From NCBI GenBank assembly GCA_030426765.1, contig JAUHXV010000029.1, positions 1 through 40,888 on the forward strand: a stretch of 40,888 bases of DNA, written 5' to 3'. Origin of the DNA: Bacteroidia bacterium (GTDB lineage Bacteria; Bacteroidota; Bacteroidia; Chitinophagales; Saprospiraceae). The notes beneath the pieces are model-generated. The model saw nothing but the letters and a program-made list of their open reading frames with translations. It made no database searches and was not told the origin of the DNA. The translations under genes and the position numbers were made by a program. Below, piece after piece: positions 34,252 through 40,888 of the stretch. The first letter of the stretch is position 1; each line of letters starts with the position of its first letter.

Positions 34252-34734
34252 ATGCGGTTTACAGCCTACATCTGCGCTTACGTCGCCTGTGTATTTTTTT
34301 CCTGTCAACAGGAAGAAAGCGGGATGAAAACCCTCGATTTAGCGCCGTATGGGCTGGAAATAAGCATTCTGGCCCCCGACAGCACCTCCGTAGAGATCAA
34401 AGAATATCCGTTTACAAGAGACATCACCATCCGCAAAGGGGATGATTTTCATATCCAGTTGTTCGAACTCCCGTCCCGGGGCAACCGACTGGAACAGGAA
34501 AAAAGGCGTCAGATGAACGCGATTAAAAAAGATCCCGCCTTCCTGGCGATCATAGAAGACTTTGAAGATGGCTTTATCTACAGCAAAATGCAGGATAGTC
34601 TTACCGTAGATTATGATTTTCGGTGCTTCCGATATATTGGAGATAAAGAACTGATCTTTCAGACGGGTGTGTTGACGCCTTTTACGCTGGAGCAGGTTAG
34701 AAACATGGTCAATGCCATCAGAGAGGATTCCTGA
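34252..34734 (+). CDS. Small lipoprotein of unknown function
   Basis: 160 residues from the ATG at 34252. A signal peptide MRFTAYICAYVACVFFSCQQ ends in lipobox FFSC. The mature part is soluble, with charged helical segments (RLEQEKRRQMNAIKKDPAFL) and alternating strands; no Cys after the lipobox except one in FRCFRY. I do not recognise a family. It converges with the M14-like gene, with only 2 nt between stop codons, and no clear terminator hairpin was seen there. Confidence 0.75.
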   Translation: MRFTAYICAYVACVFFSCQQEESGMKTLDLAPYGLEISILAPDSTSVEIKEYPFTRDITIRKGDDFHIQLFELPSRGNRLEQEKRRQMNAIKKDPAFLAIIEDFEDGFIYSKMQDSLTVDYDFRCFRYIGDKELIFQTGVLTPFTLEQVRNMVNAIREDS

Positions 34735-34736
34735 AT

Positions 34737-35573
34737 TCAGAACTTGCTGGCGCGAATTAATTCACGAAGTTTTTTTTTCAGGGCACGTCGCGTTTGCTTA
34801 TCCTGCTTATCTGCATACTGGTCTTCAATCAGATCCCGGTAGGCATAGACCAGCATTTTGATTTGCCGAGTCAGGTGGCCATGCTGCGCTTCAACATTGA
34901 TGTACGGAATGCCTTTTTGATAACAGTACACTGACAAACTGCCATCATCGGTCAGCGTCAGGGTGCTTTGCAGGACCACATTATACTTGCTTTTAGACAG
35001 GCTTTCAAATTGATCGATGTCCGTGACAAAGAAAAAATCATCCTTGTCGCAGACAGATCCGCGAGAAAGATCCTGGGCTTCGTCCGCGTATTCTTCTCCC
35101 GGCTTATAACTTTTATAACTGTATTTATTAGCCGTATTGTTATGCAGCGCAATGACAAGCAGTCGATCTTCAGGTCGAAGGATAGCCAGCAAGCTGTCGC
35201 GCCATTGCGCTATAGCCGCAAAAGCCAATGAATCAGTGACTTCATTTTTTTCGAGTTGCAACCAAATACCGGTGTCCGTATATATCCTGTTGGGATCGAC
35301 ATGGACAGAATCTTTACCATGCAGAAACGATAGGTTCCGCTTTCCGGTGTGGATCAGTTCGTAATAGTCCCCGGCATATTTTTCCGCAAAAACTCTCCCG
35401 GCCAGGGCAGACGTGTTTTCATTGTCGTGCATATTGTAGAGTAATACGTCTGCATCGACCTCCCCAAACCTGATGAGCTGGATATCTACATCGAAAAGCG
35501 GTAAAGGAGTTTTTTCCTGACCAAAAGCGGTCATTGCACAGAAAAGCAAAACGTATACAAAAGAATATTGCAT
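34737..35573 (-). CDS. Exported protein with M14-like zinc peptidase motif order
   Basis: 278 residues, signal peptide MQYSFVYVLLFCAMTAFGQ. Although not obviously a named family, the order of conserved-looking residues follows M14/succinylglutamate-desuccinylase enzymes: HxxE in MHDNE (His49, Glu52), a DPNR (93-96) like the DLNR substrate-binding motif, a second His in IALHNN (His144), and a Glu in YINVEAQHGH (Glu228). This would give zinc ligands His49, Glu52 and His144 with catalytic Glu228. A basic helical tail (about 255-278) closes the protein. If right, it is a periplasmic or surface metallo-hydrolase of peptides or amides. This is inference from motif order only. It has its own TATCTTTG box 4 nt before the start codon. 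Confidence 0.72.
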   Translation of the reverse strand: MQYSFVYVLLFCAMTAFGQEKTPLPLFDVDIQLIRFGEVDADVLLYNMHDNENTSALAGRVFAEKYAGDYYELIHTGKRNLSFLHGKDSVHVDPNRIYTDTGIWLQLEKNEVTDSLAFAAIAQWRDSLLAILRPEDRLLVIALHNNTANKYSYKSYKPGEEYADEAQDLSRGSVCDKDDFFFVTDIDQFESLSKSKYNVVLQSTLTLTDDGSLSVYCYQKGIPYINVEAQHGHLTRQIKMLVYAYRDLIEDQYADKQDKQTRRALKKKLRELIRASKF

Positions 35574-35577
35574 AGCA

Positions 35578-35585
35578 CAAAGATA
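35578..35585 (-). promoter_or_regulatory. -7 element 4 nt before the 35573 start codon
   Basis: Minus-strand TATCTTTG matches the consensus; TGCT separates it from the ATG. It lies back to back with the -7 box of the divergent YjjG-type gene at 35601-35608, so the two promoters share about 40 bp. Confidence 0.6.
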
Positions 35586-35600
35586 AACACTGTTTCAGGG

Positions 35601-35608
35601 TATATTTG
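35601..35608 (+). promoter_or_regulatory. -7 element 6 nt before the yjjG start codon
   Basis: TATATTTG matches TAnnTTTG and ends six bases before the ATG at 35615. It overlaps the alternative TTG start at 35606, which can therefore be ruled out. Confidence 0.6.
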
Positions 35609-35614
35609 CCGGTG

Positions 35615-36307
35615 ATGATAAAATATACATGGGTACTCTTTGACGCGGATCACACGTTGTTTGATTTTGACAAGGCTAGTGAAGAGGCGCTTGGAGAAGT
35701 TTTGAGTGAGCATGGATCTGCTTGGGAAAAAGGTATGTATGCAGATTATAAACGTATTAATGTCCAGTGCTGGAATGAACACGAAGAGGGTAAAATCGAT
35801 CGCGATACACTGGTCTACGAACGCTTCAAACGCTATTTTGATTTTCGACAACTCGATTTGGATCCTGTAGCGACACAACAAAAGTATCTGCGGCGGCTGG
35901 GTTCGAAACCTTATCTGATGCCGGGTGCCGAAGAAGTTTTGTCGTTTTTAAAAGGCCATGTCCGACTGGGCTATATTACGAATGGGTTAACGGAAGTTCA
36001 GCGGCCCCGAATGGAAATGATCGGATGGCACAAAGCGTTTGACGTCATTGTGATCGCAGGGGAAATTGGTCATTCTAAACCCCATGACGCCTATTTCAGG
36101 CATGTACATCGGGAAATAGGAAGCCCGGAACACGACAAAGTACTGGTCGTGGGGGATAGTCTGACTGCCGATATCAGGGGCGCATCAGCGTTTGGATACA
36201 AATCCTGCTGGTACAACCCCAAGAAAGCACCATGCAATGTTGACCCTGGACCGGATTACACGATAGCTCATCTTTCAGAGATAAAAAAGTTACTCACCAA
36301 TGCCTAG
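35615..36307 (+). CDS. yjjG: HAD-family nucleotidase, YjjG type
   Basis: 230 residues from the ATG at 35615. HAD motif I is VLFDADHTLFDFD, with Asp10 and Asp12; motif II YITNGL, motif III the Lys in HSKPHDAYF, motif IV VVGDSLTADIRGA. A helical cap domain spans about 20-90. The start YTWVLFDADHTLFDFDKASE and the C-terminal YKSCWYNPKKAP are close to YjjG, a house-cleaning 5'-nucleotidase for non-canonical pyrimidine monophosphates. Cytosolic. Single gene; transcription shares a divergent promoter region with the M14-like gene. Confidence 0.88.
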   Translation: MIKYTWVLFDADHTLFDFDKASEEALGEVLSEHGSAWEKGMYADYKRINVQCWNEHEEGKIDRDTLVYERFKRYFDFRQLDLDPVATQQKYLRRLGSKPYLMPGAEEVLSFLKGHVRLGYITNGLTEVQRPRMEMIGWHKAFDVIVIAGEIGHSKPHDAYFRHVHREIGSPEHDKVLVVGDSLTADIRGASAFGYKSCWYNPKKAPCNVDPGPDYTIAHLSEIKKLLTNA

Positions 36308-36390
36308 TGCTGTTAGATTCCGTACGGGACAAATACTCTGTACCCAGACAAAGGAGAATCATAAACAGTATCAGAAATAACAACATAAAA

Positions 36391-36435
36391 ATGGTTTTTA
36401 CATATAACTATTAATTATAATGTATCAAAAACCAT
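36391..36435. repeat. 9-bp inverted repeat with AT-rich loop
   Basis: ATGGTTTTT (36391-36399) and AAAAACCAT (36427-36435) can pair around a 27-nt AT-rich loop in the 282-bp spacer between two convergent genes. It may be a weak terminator or binding site; nothing else was found in the spacer. Confidence 0.4.
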
Positions 36436-36589
36436 ACCATCTGCCGGATCATCCAGACAGGATGAAGACAACAAAGGCAATATAATGTGTTGTAAAACAG
36501 ATGATTAAGCCAGTATTGGTCTGCGCTGAAGATTCAAAATAAGAGAAGACGCCTGTGAGCTTTTACTCCTGAAAATCCCTTAAATCAGC

Positions 36590-37540
36590 CTATTTCGGTG
36601 TGAAATATATGGTGTAACCCGGAATTTTTCCGCCTTTGATCACTTCTATAAAGTCATACTCGATGATCACCTTATTGTCTTTGGTGAGAATGGCATCATC
36701 ATTCGTACAGGAAGTGACTTCGCCCGGAACATGAATGACAGATTTGATTTTACTGTTGCCAAACATCATTTCCAGCATAGCCATATCCTCACTTTCCTCT
36801 GCAGCATCTTCTTCAATACCCATTTCTCCGGCAAAAGAACTATAGTCGATGGAGTCAAACCGAATCCATCCATCTTTCATATCCGCCTCATACACCAAAA
36901 AGGTTTCCGGAGAAAGACCGCTGCCCGATCCATCGCCTCCCGGCATCATACTTTGCGAGCCGCCATCTATTGTCCCCAGATGATTGACGATTTCCTGCAG
37001 TTGGCCCGGATCATCATAATTGATGACTATACCCATGACAAGCGATGCGCTGCTGGCAGGAGATCGCATCCGCAGATGAACGCGCTCCAGCAGATCTGCC
37101 CTTGCTTCCTTTTCTTTGACACTGTCCGGCATAATAGACATGAAGGCAATCAGCGTGTCAAAATCCTGGTCAAAAGCAGGATCCGTAATTTTTTCCATGA
37201 GGCGATCCATAGGATCTTTTTCTTCCTCCTGGCTCAGGAGCAGTGAGTCCATCCGATATTCTCCGGAATCAATATCCAGTTCCTGCAAATCAACATCGTT
37301 GGATATCGTGACATCTTCATTGATTATGTCCCCCATATCGCCCAGTCCTTCCATCATGCTCATCAGGTCACCCAAATCTATACTGGTTTCCAACGTCCCC
37401 GATCCATCCGCATTGATCATCAGGTTTTGTTCGAGATCCCCGCAACTGGTAAGGCATAACAATAAGAGTGCGGAAAAAAAATACAGACTTGTCCTTGAGA
37501 GTCGGCTTATCGTGGCAACATGTTGGGCTTTGTAAATCAT
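36590..37540 (-). CDS. Lipoprotein of unknown function
   Basis: 316 residues from the ATG at 37540; ATGs at 37552 and 37567 are alternatives. The signal peptide contains [13 protein letters not shown] and a lipobox LTSCGD. The mature start [23 protein letters not shown] resembles the DUF-type lipoproteins of Bacteroidota that begin with a GSG beta-hairpin. The protein is very acidic, rich in Asp, Glu, Met and Ser (for example [45 protein letters not shown]), and ends [20 protein letters not shown]. No catalytic motif. A Ca-binding or surface-structural role is only a guess. Confidence 0.78.
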   Translation of the reverse strand: MIYKAQHVATISRLSRTSLYFFSALLLLCLTSCGDLEQNLMINADGSGTLETSIDLGDLMSMMEGLGDMGDIINEDVTISNDVDLQELDIDSGEYRMDSLLLSQEEEKDPMDRLMEKITDPAFDQDFDTLIAFMSIMPDSVKEKEARADLLERVHLRMRSPASSASLVMGIVINYDDPGQLQEIVNHLGTIDGGSQSMMPGGDGSGSGLSPETFLVYEADMKDGWIRFDSIDYSSFAGEMGIEEDAAEESEDMAMLEMMFGNSKIKSVIHVPGEVTSCTNDDAILTKDNKVIIEYDFIEVIKGGKIPGYTIYFTPK

Positions 37541-37706
37541 GGTGAAGAGCATTTTGTGGGTTATCAAAAGTCCTGATTTAGTGAAGATAAAGATATTGTT
37601 TGACGTCTCACGCAGCAGATCAGCAGAATTAAAAACCTTTTATACATTGTGTGGTTCTTATTGTATTATTACATTACGATTTATTCACTTTACAAACACT
37701 TTATTT

Positions 37707-38318
37707 ATGGCATTTCAACTCCCACCACTGACATATAGCTTTGACGCGTTAGAACCGCATATTGATGCACGCACAATGGAGATTCACCACGATAAACATC
37801 ATGCTGGATATACCAACAATCTTAACGGCGCTATTGAAGGTTCTGCTCTCGAGGGCAAAACCATTGAAGAAATTCTCGGACAGGTTTCCAAACAAAGTCC
37901 GGCCGTGCGCAACAATGGAGGAGGCTATTACAACCATAGTTTATTTTGGGAGATCATGTCCCCCGATGGAGGTGGCGAACCCGATGGAGATCTGGCTGCA
38001 GCGATCAATGCACGCTTCGGTAGCTTCAATGAATTTAAAGCTGCGTTTACCAAAGCGGCGACCACCCAGTTTGGATCCGGTTGGGCCTGGCTGATTGTCG
38101 ATGCATCAGGCGAACTCGCAGTGACCAGTACAGCCAACCAGGACAATCCATTGATGGATGTCAATCCTGTCAAAGGCACGCCCATACTGGGACTGGATGT
38201 ATGGGAGCATGCATACTACCTCAATTATCAAAACCGCCGTCCTGATTATGTTACGGCTTTTTGGAATGTCGTCAATTGGAAAGCAGTGGCTGCCCGTTAT
38301 GCAAAAGCAAAAGGATAA
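37707..38318 (+). CDS. sodA: Fe/Mn superoxide dismutase
   Basis: 203 residues from the ATG at 37707; the frame is open to 37539, but the upstream residues do not belong to the family. The protein dismutates superoxide in the cytosol. Metal ligands are visible: His27 in [10 protein letters not shown], His in [13 protein letters not shown], and Asp and His in [35 protein letters not shown] and [11 protein letters not shown] are also typical. Preference for Fe or Mn cannot be decided from these residues, so the symbol sodA is for convenience. A good terminator follows. Confidence 0.96.
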   Translation: MAFQLPPLTYSFDALEPHIDARTMEIHHDKHHAGYTNNLNGAIEGSALEGKTIEEILGQVSKQSPAVRNNGGGYYNHSLFWEIMSPDGGGEPDGDLAAAINARFGSFNEFKAAFTKAATTQFGSGWAWLIVDASGELAVTSTANQDNPLMDVNPVKGTPILGLDVWEHAYYLNYQNRRPDYVTAFWNVVNWKAVAARYAKAKG

Positions 38319-38360
38319 TCATCCTTTATCAGCGTCGATTCGTTAATATATGAATTCATA

Positions 38361-38395
38361 AAAGACTTGCAGGAATACTCCTGCAGGTCTTTTTT
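38361..38395 (+). terminator. Rho-independent terminator after sodA
   Basis: AAAGACTTGCAGG (38361-38373) pairs with CCTGCAGGTCTTT (38380-38392), with one wobble, followed by T to 38395. It lies 42 nt after the stop codon. Confidence 0.87.
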
Positions 38396-38445
38396 CAGTG
38401 TAACACCGAAGTTTGGATAAGTTGTCTGTGCCGATACTAAATGTC

Positions 38446-39561
38446 CTAACCCAAAAGTTTTTGATACAATGCTTTCAAATCTTCGACACTTTGTTCAATA
38501 TGAAAGTGGTTGTGAATGTGTTGTCTGGCGGCTTCTCCCCGACGTTTTCTTTCATTCTCATCCGAAGCCATCTCCGATAGCGCGGCAGCCAGTGCATTCG
38601 AATCTTTTGGAGGTATCACCCAACCTGAGACACCCTCTTCAATAAGACCTTCATTCCCTCCTATTTTTGTGATGATGGGAGCTATGCCCAGAGACATCGC
38701 CTCCACGATCGATTTGGAAAGGCCTTCCCCGTGCGTCGAAGCAGAAACCAGACAATCACTAGCCGCAAGGAATGGTAATGGGTTTTCCTGAAATCCCAGC
38801 GTGAAAAAGCGGTTAGCATACGGACTTGCATCCATCGCCCTTTTAGTATCCGGATCATCATAGCCCTGACCGATAAACATAAAAGCAAACGGCAGGTCAG
38901 GGGAGAGCAAATGCGTCGCTTCCAGCAAATACCGAAGCCCTTTAAATGGTCGGTTGTTGGCAAGAAAACAAACTAGTACTGCTTCCTGTGGTATATTAAA
39001 CTGGCTTCGTTCAATCGGTACGATATCCCGGTACCATGCCGGGTCATGACCTTTTCGAATTGTGGTTAACTTACGTCGACCGCTCATCATTTGACGTGAA
39101 AGAATATCTTCAATGTCTTTACTCACGCACATGATATGGTCCACGCGCGGATGAAAATATTTGAGGTACATCATAGGATCATACCAAGGCGTTTGGCCGG
39201 CAAAACCGCGGTACGCGATTAACTTTGACCGGAAGCCTCTTAATGCCCAGACCGCATTTGTCAGCCCTTTACTGTTGAAGACATGAACAAAATCATAATC
39301 GAATTTACGTATGCGGTCGCGAAGGTGCTGTATAAACTCGAAGGATATTTTTTTAGTGGGGTGATCTTCAAAAACCCGCATCCCAAGTGCCTCCATTTGC
39401 TCCTTGTACTCCGCATTTTGTACTGTGATCACGTCGACCATGTGTCCTTCCTTCGCAAGGCGAATAAATAATTCTGCCTCTGCTCGGGTATGTAGGATCG
39501 TCCTGTAAGCACTGATTACCAATATTTTATAAATCCGATTAGGGCTTTGTTCTGACATCAC
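38446..39561 (-). CDS. GT4-family glycosyltransferase
   Basis: 371 residues. Two Rossmann-like domains (GT-B fold). The N-terminal domain has YKILVISAYRTILHTRAEAE and DYDFVHVFNSKGL. The C-terminal domain has VLVCFLANNRPFKGLRYLLEA, FMFIGQGYDDPDTKRAM, FTLGFQENPLPFLAASDCLV and the donor-binding EX7E in EGLSKSIVEA, followed by IITKIGGNEGLI. This is the GT4/group 1 pattern for sugar transfer in cell-surface glycans. No other glycan gene is adjacent, so the product cannot be named. TATCTTGC on the minus strand, about 39570-39577, lies close before the start codon and resembles the dnaE box. Confidence 0.9.
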   Translation of the reverse strand: MMSEQSPNRIYKILVISAYRTILHTRAEAELFIRLAKEGHMVDVITVQNAEYKEQMEALGMRVFEDHPTKKISFEFIQHLRDRIRKFDYDFVHVFNSKGLTNAVWALRGFRSKLIAYRGFAGQTPWYDPMMYLKYFHPRVDHIMCVSKDIEDILSRQMMSGRRKLTTIRKGHDPAWYRDIVPIERSQFNIPQEAVLVCFLANNRPFKGLRYLLEATHLLSPDLPFAFMFIGQGYDDPDTKRAMDASPYANRFFTLGFQENPLPFLAASDCLVSASTHGEGLSKSIVEAMSLGIAPIITKIGGNEGLIEEGVSGWVIPPKDSNALAAALSEMASDENERKRRGEAARQHIHNHFHIEQSVEDLKALYQKLLG

Positions 39562-39723
39562 GGCAAGATAAAATAATTGTCACGTTCTTTGCTACTTCGC
39601 CGTCACAGACGCATTGGCTTACACATCGAGGTAAACTTTTGCCAATAAATCACGATGACATGTAACATTGAGCCGGTAGCCATAGTCTTGACTTAATATC
39701 TTTGGCCGATTAAATAAACAATT
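39562..39723. other. Divergent spacer before the DUF5686 gene
   Basis: 162 bp holding the promoters of the glycosyltransferase (minus) and DUF5686 (plus) genes. A -7 box for the plus-strand gene is listed separately. No other structure was noticed. Confidence 0.4.
39697..39704 (+). promoter_or_regulatory. -7 element for the DUF5686 gene
   Basis: TATCTTTG matches TAnnTTTG, 19 nt before the ATG at 39724. Transcription would begin about 12-15 nt upstream of the start codon, so this gene has a short leader, unlike those with the box 4-6 nt away. Confidence 0.55.
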
Positions 39724-40888
39724 ATGCGTGATAGAATGAGATTCGTTTGGATTGTAGCAGTAGTTTGTATTTCATTTGGTGTATCTGGCCAGGGTATCCG
39801 TGGGACTGTTACCGATACTCAAGGCGAGCCTCTTCCCTTTGCCAGTATTATTGACTTGGAAACCGGGTATGGCATCGCCTCAAACATTGAGGGTTCCTAT
39901 TCACTCAAACTCACACCCGGTAAGCATCGCGTGCGATTTCAATACCTCGGTTATCAACCTCTTGATACGGTTGTCCAGATAGGATCGTCATTCTCCCGGT
40001 TCGATGCAGTCATGCTGCCCGAAGCTATTGAGTTGGCGGAAGCTACCGTTTCTGACAAAGGGGAAGATCCTGCATACACGATCATGCGACGCGCCATCGC
40101 CAAAGCAAAATACCATTCGATGCAGGTAGATGAATACCATGCTATGGTGTATGTGAAAGGCAGTGGCCGCCTGGTCAAAGTGCCCTTCCTATTTCGAAAG
40201 AAAATAAATGAGGAGCTGGCGAAAGAAGGGATCGATTCAACGGTTGCCTTTACGCAGGAATCGGTCAGCAAACTTCACTATACGCGACCTGATCAATATC
40301 GGGATACTGTATTGTCCATTCGTACTTCCGGGGAGGACAACAATACCAGTCCGATGGGATTTGTGTACAGTAGTTTTTATGAGCCTGAAGTAGTGGCCGG
40401 TATTTCTCCATTGGCACCGGATGCTTTTGTGCACTACCGATATGAATACCTCGGCTTTATTGAAGACGGTGATCACGTCATCAACAAAATCAAAGTCAAG
40501 CCCCGAGGGAAAGGTGATTCTGTTTTCGAAGGCGTCATTTATATCGTGGACAATTCCTGGAGCATTCATAGTCTTGATCTCACCACATACATCTGGGGGA
40601 TTCAGTTTGATATTCAACAACAGTTTGAAGCTGTGGCTGAAGATGTATGGCTGCCCGTACATGAGATATACGATGTCACCGGCAATGTATTCGGATTTGG
40701 TTTTGAGTACCGATATTTTGCCAAACTCAGTGAATATGATATTCGCCTCAATCCGGACCTCGAAGTTCCGGTGATTGTCCTTGACCCTAAGTTTGAAAAA
40801 GAAGAAGCGCGTACTGCGGATAAAAAAGTAAAGGATATGTCCTTCGATGAAGGCCTGAGTGCGCTGGAACATGGCGAGGAGTTGAGTG
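39724..40888 (+). CDS. DUF5686 protein with carboxypeptidase-like regulatory domain (3' partial)
   Basis: The frame runs to the window end, giving 388 residues of a protein that is normally about 800. The signal peptide ends VSGQ; an ATG at 39736 is an alternative start. Residues about 24-110 are a carboxypeptidase-regulatory beta-sandwich (GIRGTVTDTQGEPLPFASII, FQYLGYQPLDTVVQI). After that, AYTIMRRAIAKAKYHSMQVD begins the DUF5686 domain, found in outer-membrane-associated proteins of Bacteroidota (FHLYLPGF- or SusC-like barrel of unknown ligand). The middle part, KGDSVFEGVIYIVDNSWSIH, is typical too. The barrel end lies outside the window. Confidence 0.88.
   Translation, partial: MRDRMRFVWIVAVVCISFGVSGQGIRGTVTDTQGEPLPFASIIDLETGYGIASNIEGSYSLKLTPGKHRVRFQYLGYQPLDTVVQIGSSFSRFDAVMLPEAIELAEATVSDKGEDPAYTIMRRAIAKAKYHSMQVDEYHAMVYVKGSGRLVKVPFLFRKKINEELAKEGIDSTVAFTQESVSKLHYTRPDQYRDTVLSIRTSGEDNNTSPMGFVYSSFYEPEVVAGISPLAPDAFVHYRYEYLGFIEDGDHVINKIKVKPRGKGDSVFEGVIYIVDNSWSIHSLDLTTYIWGIQFDIQQQFEAVAEDVWLPVHEIYDVTGNVFGFGFEYRYFAKLSEYDIRLNPDLEVPVIVLDPKFEKEEARTADKKVKDMSFDEGLSALEHGEELS

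Noticed and set aside
37539-37706. N-terminal extension of superoxide dismutase
   Set aside because: Family members start at MAFxLPxL; the upstream residues are unlike any superoxide dismutase and overlap the start region of the divergent lipoprotein gene.
40237-40872. 211-codon minus-strand frame opposite the DUF5686 gene
   Set aside because: The plus strand has a signal peptide and two recognisable domains; the minus frame is a shadow.

Overview
The window is a stretch of chromosome from a member of the Bacteroidota, most likely of the Saprospiria/Chitinophaga side of the phylum. The evidence is the gene content: a protein with a type IX secretion (T9SS) C-terminal sorting domain, TonB-dependent outer-membrane receptor genes, DUF4271 next to hemD, a DUF5686/carboxypeptidase-regulatory protein, many short lipoproteins, and promoters with the phylum's TAnnTTTG -7 element in place of a -10 box. 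Base composition is near balanced. There is no phage, IS element, integrase or CRISPR array. About forty protein genes and one tRNA are supported. The first gene (rlmB) and the last (DUF5686) are cut by the window edges.

Layout. 1-2405: 3' part of rlmB, a TraB/GumN-type lipoprotein, and two repeat-rich spacers. 2406-6879: uvrA (-), an orphan ECF sigma factor with its own terminator, pdxH (-). 6975-11085: two related lipoproteins around a His/Cys-rich exported protein, followed by a TonB-dependent receptor; this looks like an outer-membrane metal uptake unit. 11132-18102: a tocopherol-cyclase-like protein, DUF4271, hemD, a CoA-type Nudix hydrolase and the B12-dependent fused mutase icmF. 18114-23517: a beta-barrel protein (-), a YciI-like exported protein (-), and a three-gene run of a lipoprotein, a T9SS-sorted repeat protein and a cytochrome-c-like/beta-propeller lipoprotein. 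23527-26439: DUF1801 (-), an SDR (-), an MlaE/MlaF-type ABC pair, tRNA-Leu(GAG) (-). 26440-27274: a gene-poor spacer with palindromes and degenerate repeats. 27275-32903: dnaE, a methyltransferase-like protein and two thioredoxin-fold proteins. 32964-40888: an SPFH protein with a ribbon-helix-helix protein (-), a small lipoprotein, an M14-like exported hydrolase (-), a YjjG-type nucleotidase, a lipoprotein (-), Fe/Mn superoxide dismutase, a GT4 glycosyltransferase (-) and the start of a DUF5686 protein.

Most genes are housekeeping (repair, replication, cofactors, oxidative stress) or envelope functions. The parts I consider least explained are: (1) the metal-uptake-like module at 6975-11085; (2) TAnnTTTG boxes ending only 4-6 nt before start codons at five genes, implying leaderless mRNAs; (3) spacers carrying REP-like palindromes with a GCTTTAGC-type core next to degenerate, strand-asymmetric quasi-tandem repeats, one of which now codes for the start of a lipoprotein signal peptide; and (4) an exported protein whose motif order matches M14 zinc carboxypeptidases. 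All functional names come from recognising motifs by eye; no database search was run.
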